Assembly: GCA_027624855.1 (NCBI GenBank)
Contig: JAQBTQ010000005.1
Location: 52,905 to 116,904, forward strand
Direction: 5' to 3'
Origin: Bacteroidota bacterium
GTDB taxonomy: Bacteria > Bacteroidota > Bacteroidia > Flavobacteriales_D > Sanyastnellaceae
Length of the DNA: 64,000 nucleotides
The number at the start of each line of letters is the position of its first letter. Within the stretch, counting starts at the first letter, position 1. Below, piece after piece: positions 27,223 to 36,681 of the stretch. The notes below the pieces were generated by a model that was not told the DNA's origin, did not search any database, and saw nothing but the letters and a program-made list of their open reading frames with translations. The translations under genes were made by a program, and so were the position numbers.

Positions 27223-28194
27223 ATGAACAAAATTGCCGTTTTAACATCTGGCGGAGACGCACCTGGCATGAATGCTGCAATTCGTGCCGTTGTGCGAACA
27301 GCAGTCTATCATGAATGCGAGGCCGTTGGAGTTTTTCAAGGTTACCAAGGATTAATCGAAGGGGATTTCAAGCGATTGCATGTTCGCTCGGTGGCAAAAA
27401 TACTCGGTCGAGGAGGTACCATTTTGAAGTCCGCACGATGCGAAGCTTTTAGAACAGAGGAAGGCCGAAGAAAGGCCCACCAAGCGCTTTTGGAAAATAA
27501 TGTTGATGCACTGGTAGTCATCGGCGGAAATGGAACGTTTGCAGGAGCGATGAAGTTCTGTAAAGAAACAGGATTCCCTGTGATTGGACTTCCCGGAACC
27601 ATTGATAATGACTTGTCTGGAACTGACTTTACCATCGGTTTTGATACAGCAACGAACACGGTAGTTGAAGCTGTTGACAAAATCAGAGATACAGCCGACA
27701 GCCACAACAGATTGTTTTTTGTTGAGGTGATGGGCCGTGACAGTGGATTCATCGCTTTAAATGCGGGCATTGCCACTGGTGCAGTGGCCGTGATGACTCC
27801 CGAATCAGGAATTTCAATTACAGACCTCGTGGAAATCTTAAACGTAGGTCAAGCATCCAATAAAACTTCAAGCATCGTCATCGTTGCTGAGGGTCATCCT
27901 GAGGGCGGGGCATTTGAGATTGCCAAAAAAGTGCACGCAATCGACAATAAATACGAAACGAGGGTAACAGTACTAGGTCATTTGCAGCGGGGTGGTGACC
28001 CGAGTTGCGCCGATCGCGTACTTGCATCTCGTTTGGGGGTTGCGGCGGTAGAAGGACTGTTATCGGGAAAGCGGAATGTCATGGCGGGCGTGATCAACGA
28101 TCAATTGGTATTTTTTCCGTTTGAAGAAGTAATTGCGAACAAATCTGCAAGCCTAGAAGATGAAGTAAGGATTGCAAAAATCCTATCGATTTAA
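27223..28194 (+). CDS. pfkA: ATP-dependent 6-phosphofructokinase
   Basis: A 323-residue PfkA. Family motifs are intact: LTSGGDAPGMNAAIR (ATP site), GGNGTF, LPGTIDNDLSGTDFTIGFDTA with the catalytic Asp of TIDND, EVMGRDSGFIAL (substrate binding), VAEGHPEGG and VLGHLQRGGDPS. It makes fructose-1,6-bisphosphate, the committed step of glycolysis. The Gly after GGD (position 11 in E. coli numbering) marks the ATP-using rather than the PPi-using type. First gene of an operon with gap, a sugar kinase, pgmB and maltose phosphorylase. It is transcribed away from the Nudix-related regulator, with a palindromic site next to its promoter. Confidence 0.97.
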   Translation: MNKIAVLTSGGDAPGMNAAIRAVVRTAVYHECEAVGVFQGYQGLIEGDFKRLHVRSVAKILGRGGTILKSARCEAFRTEEGRRKAHQALLENNVDALVVIGGNGTFAGAMKFCKETGFPVIGLPGTIDNDLSGTDFTIGFDTATNTVVEAVDKIRDTADSHNRLFFVEVMGRDSGFIALNAGIATGAVAVMTPESGISITDLVEILNVGQASNKTSSIVIVAEGHPEGGAFEIAKKVHAIDNKYETRVTVLGHLQRGGDPSCADRVLASRLGVAAVEGLLSGKRNVMAGVINDQLVFFPFEEVIANKSASLEDEVRIAKILSI

Positions 28195-28215
28195 TTGATT
28201 TTGAAGAATGAATCC

Positions 28216-29199
28216 ATGAAAAAAGTAGCAATAAATGGTTTTGGTCGAATTGGGCGATTGGCCTTTCGACAAATGTTGGGAAGGGATAACGTATCCATTG
28301 TAGCGATCAATGACTTGACTGATGTCAACACCCTGTCGCACCTTCTGAAATACGACAGTATTCACGGGAAGTTTCAAGGCACCATTGAAGTGCAAGATGG
28401 TCACTTGGTAGTAAATGGTTCAACCATTCACATCAGCGCCGAGCGAAATCCGGCCGATTTGCCCTGGGCTCAGCTAGGTGTGGACGTGGTGGTTGAATCA
28501 ACAGGAGTCTTCACGAGCGATGAAAAAGCCGGGCTTCACTTGCAAGCTGGCGCTGGAAAGGTGGTGATATCCGCTCCGGCAAAAGGGTCTGTCAAGACCG
28601 TAGTATTGGGGGTAAATGATGACATTTTGACATCAGAAGACCGAATCGTTTCAAATGCTTCATGCACAACGAACTGTTTGGCCCCTATGGCCAAAGTTTT
28701 GGATGATGCATTTGGTATTGAGCATGGGTTGATCACTACGATTCATGCCTATACCGCCGATCAACGATTGCAGGATGCACCACACAGTGATTTGAGAAGG
28801 GCCAGAGCGGCAGCTCTTTCGATGATTCCAACCTCAACAGGAGCAGCGAAAGCGGTAGGGCTTGTCTTGCCAAATTTGGCGGGTAAACTAGACGGATTGG
28901 CTGTGCGAGTGCCGACACCAACAGGCTCGGTTACGGATTTGACGGTCAACCTCAAGGTTGAAGCGAGCGTGGAAGAAGTAAATGGGGTGATGGAAAAGGC
29001 TGCACATGGGCCAATGAGTGGAATTCTTGAGTATTCAGATGAACCCTTGGTCTCTGTTGACATCGTTGGTAATCCTCATAGCTGCATTTTTGATTCGGGT
29101 TTGACGCGCTCAATGGGAAAAACGGTCAAAGTGTTTGGATGGTATGATAATGAAGCTGGATATGCGACGCGTGTGGCTGATTTAGTGGACCGTCTTTGA
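28216..29199 (+). CDS. gap: Glyceraldehyde-3-phosphate dehydrogenase, type I
   Basis: A 327-residue Gap. The N-terminal [21 protein letters not shown] motif fixes the start at the ATG at 28216; an in-frame TTG at 28195 would add seven residues not seen in the family. The active site [12 protein letters not shown] and the [27 protein letters not shown] segment are complete. It oxidises glyceraldehyde-3-phosphate with NAD and phosphate. The residue after the glycine-rich loop is IND, as in the NAD-dependent glycolytic form. It lies 21 bp after pfkA and its stop overlaps the TTG that could start the next gene. Confidence 0.96.
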   Translation: MKKVAINGFGRIGRLAFRQMLGRDNVSIVAINDLTDVNTLSHLLKYDSIHGKFQGTIEVQDGHLVVNGSTIHISAERNPADLPWAQLGVDVVVESTGVFTSDEKAGLHLQAGAGKVVISAPAKGSVKTVVLGVNDDILTSEDRIVSNASCTTNCLAPMAKVLDDAFGIEHGLITTIHAYTADQRLQDAPHSDLRRARAAALSMIPTSTGAAKAVGLVLPNLAGKLDGLAVRVPTPTGSVTDLTVNLKVEASVEEVNGVMEKAAHGPMSGILEYSDEPLVSVDIVGNPHSCIFDSGLTRSMGKTVKVFGWYDNEAGYATRVADLVDRL

Positions 29200-30083
29200 A
29201 TTCAATAAAAGAATCAACGGGTTTGAAAATTTTAATAGCAGATAGTGGTTCAACCAAATGTGATTGGATGCTGATTGATGAACTTGGTGAACCTCTAATG
29301 GAGTTTCACACCATGGGCTTTAATCCGTACTTCCATGATGCCAACATGGTTGAGGATAAGATGAGGGAATCCTCCGAAGCCATGAAGATTGCGGGCGACG
29401 TAGCACAAGTCTACTTTTATGGGGCTGGAAGCAGTTCAGCGCCATTGTGTGCGATTATCCAGGAAGGGCTCCAACGCATTTTCAAGAACGCCATGGTTCA
29501 TGTTGGTCATGACTTAGATGGAGCAGCATACAGCACGTTTTCAGGAGTGCCAGCCATAACCTGCATCATCGGGACAGGTTCGAACTCTTGCTACTTCGAT
29601 GGTAATCAAACAATTGAAAAAGTACCAGCATTGGCATACATCCTAGGGGATGAGGCAAGCGGTTCTTGGTTCGGAAAGCGGCTGCTTTCGATGCACTTGT
29701 ACCACAAATTGGATCCGATAGTAGACAAAGACTTTACAGAAACATTTGGCTTTTCCAAAGACGATATCGTGAATCGAGTTTATAAAGAGCCCAATGCAAA
29801 TGTGTTTCTCGCGTCATTCATGACATTCATTGGTCGCCATCAAGAAATTCCTCAAATTATCTCGTTGCTAGAAGAAGGATTCCAGGCGTTCATTGACGTT
29901 CACGTGAAGTGTTACGATAATTATCGAGAGGTCCCTGTGCATTTCGTTGGATCAGTTGCGTATCACTTTCAAGATGTTTTGCGCCACGTGTGTGAGCGCG
30001 AGAGCATTCAAGTTGGGCAAATTATAAAACGTCCCATTGATGGATTGGCTCAATATCACGTGAAGTACATATTGAATGCTTGA
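29196..30083 (+). CDS. BadF/BadG/BcrA-type sugar kinase (GlcNAc-kinase-like)
   Basis: A kinase of the actin/hexokinase fold. The phosphate-1 motif [17 protein letters not shown], the phosphate-2 stretch [34 protein letters not shown] and the adenosine motif [13 protein letters not shown] are all present. Flavobacterial relatives are annotated as N-acetylglucosamine kinases. No ATG precedes the first motif: the start is a TTG, either at 29196 (overlapping the gap stop) or at 29223, which gives about 286 residues. Placed between gap and pgmB in a maltose-phosphorolysis operon, it is a candidate for phosphorylating the glucose released by maltose phosphorylase. That substrate is inference. Confidence 0.85.
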   Translation: MNSIKESTGLKILIADSGSTKCDWMLIDELGEPLMEFHTMGFNPYFHDANMVEDKMRESSEAMKIAGDVAQVYFYGAGSSSAPLCAIIQEGLQRIFKNAMVHVGHDLDGAAYSTFSGVPAITCIIGTGSNSCYFDGNQTIEKVPALAYILGDEASGSWFGKRLLSMHLYHKLDPIVDKDFTETFGFSKDDIVNRVYKEPNANVFLASFMTFIGRHQEIPQIISLLEEGFQAFIDVHVKCYDNYREVPVHFVGSVAYHFQDVLRHVCERESIQVGQIIKRPIDGLAQYHVKYILNA

Positions 30084-30084
30084 A

Positions 30085-30747
30085 ATGGCAGAAATTAAAG
30101 CGTGCATATTTGATTTAGATGGCGTTATCGTAGATACGGCGGCTCATCATTTTGTAGCTTGGAGTCATTTGGCTGACGAATTAGGGGTAGAATTTTCCAA
30201 AGAGGATAATGAGAACCTGAAAGGGGTATCCAGAGTGGATAGTTTGGAATACATTCTAAACAAGGGAGGACTCGTTCTTGACGCCATGACCAAGTTGCAG
30301 TTGATGGATCGAAAAAATGAGCTTTACCTTGAATTGGCTAATCAAACAACCAAAGATGACTTGTTGCCCGGGATAGAGGCATTCCTGATTGAATTGAAGA
30401 ATCTTGGAATTCGAATTGGATTGGGCTCTTCTTCCAAAAACGCACCCATGATCCTTGAGCTTTTGGGGATTACCAGTTTCTTTCAATCGGTGGTTGATGG
30501 TAACCGCATTACACTTTCTAAACCAGACCCAGAAGTGTTTCTCATGGGAGCGAAGGAATTGGCGGTGCAAGTGAATCAATGCTTGGTATTTGAGGATGCA
30601 CAATCAGGGATCGATGCAGCGAATGCCGGAGGATTTCACGTCATTGGTGTGGGTGATGCAAAAACTTTAAATGGTGCAAAAGCAGTGATACCTGGTTTTC
30701 ATCAAATGAATTGGCATTCAATCTTACATCTCCTGCGGGGTGAATAG
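30085..30747 (+). CDS. pgmB: Beta-phosphoglucomutase
   Basis: A 220-residue HAD-superfamily enzyme of the PgmB type. The nucleophile motif CIFDLDGVIVDTAAHHFVAW has both aspartates (DLD) and the T-x-x-H-x-x-AW segment diagnostic of beta-phosphoglucomutase, followed by the GVSRVDSL substrate-specificity segment, GLGSSSKNA and KPDPEVF ... VFEDAQSGIDAA. It converts beta-glucose-1-phosphate to glucose-6-phosphate through the 1,6-bisphosphate. The ATG at 30085 sits 1 bp after the kinase stop; another ATG nine bases earlier is possible. The maltose phosphorylase gene that makes its substrate follows 8 bp downstream. Confidence 0.95.
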   Translation: MAEIKACIFDLDGVIVDTAAHHFVAWSHLADELGVEFSKEDNENLKGVSRVDSLEYILNKGGLVLDAMTKLQLMDRKNELYLELANQTTKDDLLPGIEAFLIELKNLGIRIGLGSSSKNAPMILELLGITSFFQSVVDGNRITLSKPDPEVFLMGAKELAVQVNQCLVFEDAQSGIDAANAGGFHVIGVGDAKTLNGAKAVIPGFHQMNWHSILHLLRGE

Positions 30748-30755
30748 GCATTAAA

Positions 30756-33059
30756 ATGAAAAACATTGGAATCATTGATCCATGGATCATTGGGGTAAGT
30801 CATTGGGATGCAAGCTCCATTCAAGATTTCGAATCCCTTTTAGCCATTGGCAATGGTCGTATGGGCCAACGTGCAAATTTCGAGGAAGGATATACGGGCG
30901 TATCGATGCAAGGATCCTATCTCGCAGGGATTTACTATCCTGATAAAACCCGTGTGGGTTGGTGGAAAAATGGTTACCCAGAATACTTTGCTAAAGTCTT
31001 AAACTCAACCAATTGGATTGCCATAGACGTACGAATCAATGGGGTTGCATTGGACCTGAATTCGGTTGAAACCATTCATGATTTCTCATGGCAAATGGAT
31101 ATGAGAAATGGAATTTTGAGTCGGAAGTTTGAAGTAACCATTTCGGATGGAACGAGGGTTAAGGTTGAGACTGAGCGATTTTGCTCGATGAATCGTCCAG
31201 AACTTGGGTGTATCAGGTATAGGATTTGGGCAGCGCAAGGTGACGTAGAATTGATTCCTTCCTTGGATGCTGATGTTCAAAACGAAGATTCAAATTGGGA
31301 TGATCAATTTTGGGAGGTACATGCCATAAAGTCGAATGAAGCTGGCAGCGCGTGTATCCACGCATCCACGTTGAAAACGGATTTTCATGTGGCACTTGAG
31401 ATGAAATCCGACGTGCACAGGCATGGTACGCAGGGTGATAAAACCGAGCTGATTACGGATAAAGAGGTCCGAGAAAACAACAAGATAGGGTGGTCCTATG
31501 GGTCAAGGCTTGAGCAAGGCGAATGGCTTGAGGTTCAGAAATATGTCGGCGTGTGTACATCAATGAACCACTCGAAGAATGAGATTGATCGGGCCGTCAC
31601 AAGCGCATGTCGAGAAGCTTGGGCATGTGGATGGGAAAAACTGGTTGCGGATCATAAAAAGGTTTGGTCAGGAATATGGAACCAAGCAGACATTGTTATA
31701 GACGGAGACGATCGATCGCAACAAGCCATCAGGTTTAATATTTTCCATTTAAACCAAACCTATCGGGGAGATGATCCGAGATTGAATATCGGTCCCAAGG
31801 GATTCACCGGGGAAAAATATGGAGGAGCGAGCTATTGGGATACTGAGGCATATTGTTTGCCATTCTTCTTAGCCGGTCATCCACCGCAAGTGGCCAAGCA
31901 ACTTCTCTTATACAGATACCATCACTTGGGTCGAGCCATTGAGAATGCTCAAAAGCTTGGATTTGAAGATGGCGCGGCTTTGTATCCCATGGTTACGATG
32001 AATGGTGAAGAATGCCACAATGAATGGGAGATAACTTTTGAAGAAATCCATCGCAATGGCGCCATGTCGTACGCGATATGGAATTACGTGAATTACACGG
32101 GAGATCGAGAGTATTTAATTGAATTTGGATTTCCAGTTTTGTTGGGTGTCGCAAGATTTTGGAATCAACGTGCCCAATGGTCAGATCATCGAAAAGCGTA
32201 TGTCATATTGGGTGTAACCGGTCCGAATGAATACGAGAACAATGTGAATAACAATTGGTACACCAATTACATTGCCGCGTGGTGCCTCGAATACGCTAAA
32301 GAAGTAGGACAGTGGATACAAAGGGAGCACCCTGCAGCTTGGAGCGCGCTTGTTCGTGAGTATTCCATCGATGCGCCGGCCATTTTTAACAATTGGGAAG
32401 AGGTTTCGAATCAAATGTTCTTGCCGAAACTTGAAGGCACCAAGATCATGTTGCAGCAGGATGGGTTCATGGATAAGGAACAACTGAAAGCGAGTGATTT
32501 AGATGAATCCCAACGGCCGATCAATCAGCATTGGAGTTGGGATAGAATTTTGCGATCGATATTCATCAAGCAAGCTGATGTTTTACAAGGCATCTATTTT
32601 TTTTGGGATCATTTTGATCATGAAACACGACTGGCCAATTACGAGTTTTACGAGCCAAAAACCGTACATGAATCAAGCCTTTCTCCATGTGTCCATGCCA
32701 TACTTGCGGTAAGATTGGGAAAGATGGAAGACGCTTACGCGCATTACCAACGCACTGCGAGATTGGATCTAGATGATTACAATCGTGAAGTTCATGAAGG
32801 ATTGCATGTCACTTCAATGGCCGGAACTTGGCTTTCTGTTGTTGAAGGATTTGGAGGATATCGGGTGCGAGATGGCCGTCCTTGCTTTAGCGGATGCATC
32901 CCAGAAATTTGGTCCGGACTGAGGTTCAAGGTGAATTTCAGAAATCGATTGATGGAGGTTTCCGTGAATGGTGACTCAACCCAAGTTGAATTGATCAGTG
33001 GCTCGCCGCTTGAAGTGGAAGTAAACGGCGAGCTCCAACTTTTGGAAACTCGCCGCTAA
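30756..33059 (+). CDS. mapA: Maltose phosphorylase (GH65)
   Basis: A 767-residue GH65 enzyme without signal peptide, hence cytoplasmic. The N-terminal beta-sandwich (LAIGNGRMGQRANFEEGYTG, GIYYPDKTRVGWWKNGYPE) is joined to an (alpha/alpha)6 barrel with FTGEKYGGASYWDTEAY and VTGPNEYENNVNNNWYTN, where Glu 492 is the expected general acid. The phosphate-binding HESSLSP segment is also present. It splits maltose with inorganic phosphate into glucose and beta-glucose-1-phosphate. Trehalose or kojibiose phosphorylases share the family, but the amylases and pgmB nearby favour maltose. Last gene of the pfkA operon. Confidence 0.9.
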   Translation: MKNIGIIDPWIIGVSHWDASSIQDFESLLAIGNGRMGQRANFEEGYTGVSMQGSYLAGIYYPDKTRVGWWKNGYPEYFAKVLNSTNWIAIDVRINGVALDLNSVETIHDFSWQMDMRNGILSRKFEVTISDGTRVKVETERFCSMNRPELGCIRYRIWAAQGDVELIPSLDADVQNEDSNWDDQFWEVHAIKSNEAGSACIHASTLKTDFHVALEMKSDVHRHGTQGDKTELITDKEVRENNKIGWSYGSRLEQGEWLEVQKYVGVCTSMNHSKNEIDRAVTSACREAWACGWEKLVADHKKVWSGIWNQADIVIDGDDRSQQAIRFNIFHLNQTYRGDDPRLNIGPKGFTGEKYGGASYWDTEAYCLPFFLAGHPPQVAKQLLLYRYHHLGRAIENAQKLGFEDGAALYPMVTMNGEECHNEWEITFEEIHRNGAMSYAIWNYVNYTGDREYLIEFGFPVLLGVARFWNQRAQWSDHRKAYVILGVTGPNEYENNVNNNWYTNYIAAWCLEYAKEVGQWIQREHPAAWSALVREYSIDAPAIFNNWEEVSNQMFLPKLEGTKIMLQQDGFMDKEQLKASDLDESQRPINQHWSWDRILRSIFIKQADVLQGIYFFWDHFDHETRLANYEFYEPKTVHESSLSPCVHAILAVRLGKMEDAYAHYQRTARLDLDDYNREVHEGLHVTSMAGTWLSVVEGFGGYRVRDGRPCFSGCIPEIWSGLRFKVNFRNRLMEVSVNGDSTQVELISGSPLEVEVNGELQLLETRR

Positions 33060-33069
33060 TTAGAGTTTT
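33045..33069. terminator. Weak hairpin between convergent genes
   Basis: A 6-bp stem (AAACTC / GAGTTT) with an 11-nt loop and a short T run lies at the end of the maltose phosphorylase gene. It may end the pfkA operon, but the stem is short. Confidence 0.3.
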
Positions 33070-33744
33070 CTACTCGGGATCACTCAGTCCCCACATGCTA
33101 TTCTGAGCACCGGGCGTCCCTCCGAAAATCAAAGAATAGGTCCAAGAATCGACTTGGTCGTTTGCCAACCCTGTATCCATCCATTCCAAACTCGGACCCA
33201 TGCCATCTGGCTCAGTGACCCAGCCATCATTGTCTTCATAAGAAATAGCCATGACCAGCGATGCGTCAGGTGCACGAAGTTCGATGGTCTCGCCGGTATT
33301 GTTTAGACTTTCTCCAGCATTCCATTGCTTTGCCGGAACATCAAACGGCAATACACTAGCCAATGAATCCAAGTTTCTCGCAATGACAAAGAATCCAGCT
33401 TCAGGAATTGTGTCATTAGCGCTGAAACTGAAGCTTACAGCATTTTGTAAACTCCAATCTTGCAGGCCGATTGGATAGGGATGGGGGTTATGAAGTTCAA
33501 GGAATTCCCAATCGCTATCATTTCCTTGAGCAGAATTTGGGTTGTAATGAATTTCTGAGATGTTGATGGTTGGATAGGTTGCCATATCAGGACTACAACT
33601 GTCTCCATAATGAACCAATAGTGCCAATAAGTCGTGCAAATTGATGACTTGATCATCGTTTAAATCTGCGGTGCAAGATGATTGACACCATGAAGTGTTG
33701 GCCAAAATTGTCAGGGAGGCCAATCCCAAAATCATTCTCCTCAT
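33070..33744 (-). CDS. Exported protein with a dockerin-like repeat and a lamin-tail domain
   Basis: A 224-residue secreted protein. A signal peptide (ILGLASLTILANTSWC) is followed at once by a single dockerin-type calcium loop, DLNDDQVINLHD, with side chains in the 1-3-5-9-12 pattern of an EF-hand. The rest is a lamin-tail-like (LTD) beta-sandwich (TINISEIHYNPNSAQGND, WEFLELHNP, FFVIARNLDSLASV, ETIELRAPD). Unlike most LTD proteins in this phylum it has no C-terminal T9SS domain. Function is unknown; LTD domains are often attached to exported enzymes such as the CotH protein nearby. It stands alone and converges on the maltose phosphorylase gene. Confidence 0.7.
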   Translation of the reverse strand: MRRMILGLASLTILANTSWCQSSCTADLNDDQVINLHDLLALLVHYGDSCSPDMATYPTINISEIHYNPNSAQGNDSDWEFLELHNPHPYPIGLQDWSLQNAVSFSFSANDTIPEAGFFVIARNLDSLASVLPFDVPAKQWNAGESLNNTGETIELRAPDASLVMAISYEDNDGWVTEPDGMGPSLEWMDTGLANDQVDSWTYSLIFGGTPGAQNSMWGLSDPE

Positions 33745-33823
33745 GCTTTCTGAATTTGATTGAGCAAATCAAAAGCACTTGGCAATACGTCACATCATCC
33801 TTTCATTGGCGAGCAATAGCACC

Positions 33824-34600
33824 TTACAATTGCAGTTCTATCGATACCGGACAATGATCTGAACCGTGAATTTCATTGTGTATATGGACATGCTTCACGT
33901 CGCTCATCAATCGATTGCTCACCAGCATGTAATCAAGCCGCCATCCCACATTTTTCTCACGCGCTCCTCCGCGATAACTCCACCAAGAATATTCGATTTT
34001 TTCAGGATGCATGGATCTCCAGGAATCGGTGAGTTGAGCTTCGCTGAGCAGGCGAGTCATTCCATCAATCTCGTCTTGAGTATACCCAGGTGTTTTGTTG
34101 TAGTTGGCATCTGGACGAGCCAAATCAATGGGCTGATGTGCGACATTCAAGTCCCCGCAACAAACAACAGGCTTGCTTTGGTCCAGATCTTGAATGTATT
34201 TCATGAATGCGTTATCCCATTCTTTTCGAAATGGCAGTCTTTTCAATCCTGAAGACGAATTGGGAGTGTAAACTGTGACAAAATGAAATGAATCAAACTC
34301 TGCCAGAAGAACCCTTCCTTCGTTATCAAGATGTGAAACACCAATGCCGGCCTGGACCCGTATGGGTTCAATTTTCGAGAGGACTGCCGTTCCAGAATAG
34401 CCTTTTTTTTCTGCGCTACTTGAATACGTTGTATATCCCTCCAGATGCTCCAGACCAAAAAGTGCTTCACGAACTTGATCATCTTGGGCCTTGGTTTCTT
34501 GAATTCCAATGACATCAGCACCTAATGATTTAACAGCTTCATTAAAGTCTTTCTTCACAACAGCACGAATGCCGTTCACATTCCATGTCATTAATTTCAT
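33824..34600 (-). CDS. xth: Exodeoxyribonuclease III
   Basis: A 258-residue EEP-superfamily nuclease. The catalytic set is visible: MTWNVNGIRAV (Asn), IGIQETKA (metal-binding Glu), VTVYTPNSS (Tyr), CCGDLNVAHQPIDLA (Asp-x-Asn), WSYRGGAREKNVGWRLDYMLVS and the final GSDHCPVSIEL (Asp-His pair). It cleaves DNA 5' of abasic sites in base excision repair and degrades duplex DNA 3' to 5'. Length is normal. Its start overlaps the stop of the upstream arginyl-transferase-like gene by 4 bp (ATGA), so the two are translated together, although no functional tie is known. Confidence 0.96.
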   Translation of the reverse strand: MKLMTWNVNGIRAVVKKDFNEAVKSLGADVIGIQETKAQDDQVREALFGLEHLEGYTTYSSSAEKKGYSGTAVLSKIEPIRVQAGIGVSHLDNEGRVLLAEFDSFHFVTVYTPNSSSGLKRLPFRKEWDNAFMKYIQDLDQSKPVVCCGDLNVAHQPIDLARPDANYNKTPGYTQDEIDGMTRLLSEAQLTDSWRSMHPEKIEYSWWSYRGGAREKNVGWRLDYMLVSNRLMSDVKHVHIHNEIHGSDHCPVSIELQL

Positions 34601-35670
34601 ACGGGAGGGAGTTTATCACTTCGTTGATTCCAAGCATGAATTTGGGTGATTACGTTTTTTAAATCGCCTGATGACAGGGATTCGCCGAATTCCATGAGGT
34701 GACTTAAGTAGATGGTATTATCATTGAATTCACGTGACTGTTCCATGTTGATGAAATGCTGTTCATCTGGACAAGGGTGAATGTGCGTTAAGACGTAGGC
34801 ATGCCTCTCTGCGCAAAACCCAATGATGCACATTCCATCAAGATCGTGGCCCAATTCAAGTACCCAAGGCATATGCAGAAATCGATCTTTCCACAAGGGC
34901 ATGTACCCCATACTGAAATAAGGGTAATACCACGAATGATAGGGTAGATTCTCGGATTTCAACACTTTTTGAAGGTCCTGCATGGCCCTACGTAGCTTCG
35001 CCGCAACCGTGTTTTTGCGATTCAAATTGCTGAATTTCCCCCAACGTTTACTTGGCGTATAGTATTCCATTTCGCCGAGGGTTAGCTTGTAGTCAAATGA
35101 AGAGGGTTGATCCAAGACATAGCCGGGGTAGTACCATTTTCTTCCTGTCGTTTGACCGTATTCTATTTCTTTGAGCATGGTATAAATGCCCAAGCTGAAG
35201 TCTTGATATTCAGCATCGAACATGGCCAATAATGAGGCCATCGATTGATTGCCGATGTCGAAAAATGAGATTCCAATGAGTCGATCGCCATCGTAAACGC
35301 CAATTTCTTGGGTGTCAAAAACGGTGTGATTGAACCCTGCGTGCAAGTATTCATCTAGGGTTTCATGGATGAATCCTTTGAAACGTGCCTTGTGCTGATC
35401 GTAAAGCCGTTGACGGCTTTGGCTGATTTTTGCTGGACCTACAGTAACCGTAAAGCGCTGTTCGACTTTACGCTTGATTCTTCTGTGAGACTTGCGTAAT
35501 TGGTGGTTCATCAAGTCCAGTCGTATGTTGACGACTGAAAACACATTGGCATCAATGCAAAGCAAGTCCATCTTGTAGAGCATCACGGAACCACGAAACC
35601 AGCCCGATGCGAGGTATTGGTCGTACCGGGAATGGGTTAGCTTACGGGGAAAGTGAGTTTGGACTAGCAA
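34597..35670 (-). CDS. Arginyl-tRNA--protein transferase-like protein (ATE/Bpt family)
   Basis: A 357-residue protein of the ATE/Bpt transferase superfamily. Recognisable stretches: YDQYLASGWFRGSVMLYKMDLLCID, VVNIRLDL, KSHRRIKRKVEQRF in the N-terminal domain and HTVFDTQEIGVYDGDRLIGISFFDIG, AMFDAEYQDFSLGIYTMLKEIEYG, KWYYPGYVL in the GNAT-like C-terminal domain. Relatives attach Arg or Leu from tRNA to protein N-termini, marking them for ClpS-ClpAP degradation. The N-terminal Cys cluster of eukaryotic ATE is absent; only one Cys (about 38) lies in the region. A clpS gene lies 3 kb away. Whether Bacteroidota members really aminoacylate proteins is unproven. Confidence 0.8.
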   Translation of the reverse strand: MLVQTHFPRKLTHSRYDQYLASGWFRGSVMLYKMDLLCIDANVFSVVNIRLDLMNHQLRKSHRRIKRKVEQRFTVTVGPAKISQSRQRLYDQHKARFKGFIHETLDEYLHAGFNHTVFDTQEIGVYDGDRLIGISFFDIGNQSMASLLAMFDAEYQDFSLGIYTMLKEIEYGQTTGRKWYYPGYVLDQPSSFDYKLTLGEMEYYTPSKRWGKFSNLNRKNTVAAKLRRAMQDLQKVLKSENLPYHSWYYPYFSMGYMPLWKDRFLHMPWVLELGHDLDGMCIIGFCAERHAYVLTHIHPCPDEQHFINMEQSREFNDNTIYLSHLMEFGESLSSGDLKNVITQIHAWNQRSDKLPPV

Positions 35671-35685
35671 TTTGAACGAATCGGT

Positions 35686-36681
35686 TTAATCCTTCGTAGC
35701 TGACATCAATTCTTTCAATCCGCCTACACTGCTCATGAGTCCGCTGGCTTCATACGGCATGAATACCGTTTTGCTTCCGGCCCCGCCTTCTTTCAATACG
35801 GCCTCGATCGTTTCGATGTACTTGACCGCAATCAAATACTGGGTTGGGTCAGCTTTGGTATCTGCAACGGCTTTTGCGATTTTCTGAATGGCTTCTGCTT
35901 CTGCTTCTGCCACGGCGAGACGAGCAGTTGCTTCGCCTTCTGCCCTCAGGATTCTTGCTTGTTTTTCACCTTCAGCGCGATTGATATCGGCACCTTTTCT
36001 TCCTTCTGCTTCCAAAATCGCCGCTTTTTTAGTTCCCTCGGCATCGATGATCTGAGCCCGTCGGGTTCGTTCTGCGCGCATTTGCTTTTCCATGGCCTCT
36101 TTGATGTCGACGGGGGGATTGATGTCTTGTAATTCCACCCGATTGACCTTCACACCCCATTTATTTGTGGCCTCATCCAAAATTGAACGAAGTTTCATGT
36201 TGATCGTATCACGGGAGGTCAAGCACTCATCCAACTCCAATTCACCAATGACATTTCTCAATGTGGTCTGCGTTAACTTTTCTATTGCGTTTGGCAGGTT
36301 ATTGATTTCATAAACGGCTTTGACCGGGTCAATGATTTGAAAGTAAATCAAGGCATTGATTTCTGTGACAACATTGTCTTTGGTAATCACGCCTTGTTTA
36401 GGGAAATCAAAAACCGTTTCGCGCAGGTCCACTCGATCTTTGAGTCGAAATTGAGTGACCTTTTGACCATTGGGCCGTTCAGCAACAACTCTCCAAGCAA
36501 TTTCTCGAGGTCGATCAATGATTGGAATGATGATGTTGATGCCCGCAGCCAGAGTTGTTCGGTATTTCCCCAATCGTTCAATGACCATGGATTCACTTTG
36601 TCTGACGATTCGGACACCTTTCACGATGATGACCGAAGTGAATAGGAAGAAAATTCCCGCGAGGATGCTTGTGGCTGTCAT
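35686..36681 (-). CDS. SPFH/band 7 (stomatin-like, QmcA-type) membrane protein
   Basis: A 331-residue stomatin-like protein. An N-terminal membrane helix (SILAGIFFLFTSVIIVKGV) is followed by the band 7 domain: VRQSESMVIERLGKY, AGINIIIPIIDRP, FPKQGVITKDNV and NAIEKLTQTTLRNVIGELELDE. A long coiled coil with AEGEKQ and AEGEA repeats (about residues 205-265) supports oligomer cages. Such proteins form membrane rings or microdomains and often pair with NfeD proteins, as here: the nfeD-like gene directly upstream overlaps by 4 bp. Function is structural or in membrane-protein quality control; no partner protease is encoded here. Confidence 0.93.
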   Translation of the reverse strand: MTATSILAGIFFLFTSVIIVKGVRIVRQSESMVIERLGKYRTTLAAGINIIIPIIDRPREIAWRVVAERPNGQKVTQFRLKDRVDLRETVFDFPKQGVITKDNVVTEINALIYFQIIDPVKAVYEINNLPNAIEKLTQTTLRNVIGELELDECLTSRDTINMKLRSILDEATNKWGVKVNRVELQDINPPVDIKEAMEKQMRAERTRRAQIIDAEGTKKAAILEAEGRKGADINRAEGEKQARILRAEGEATARLAVAEAEAEAIQKIAKAVADTKADPTQYLIAVKYIETIEAVLKEGGAGSKTVFMPYEASGLMSSVGGLKELMSATKD

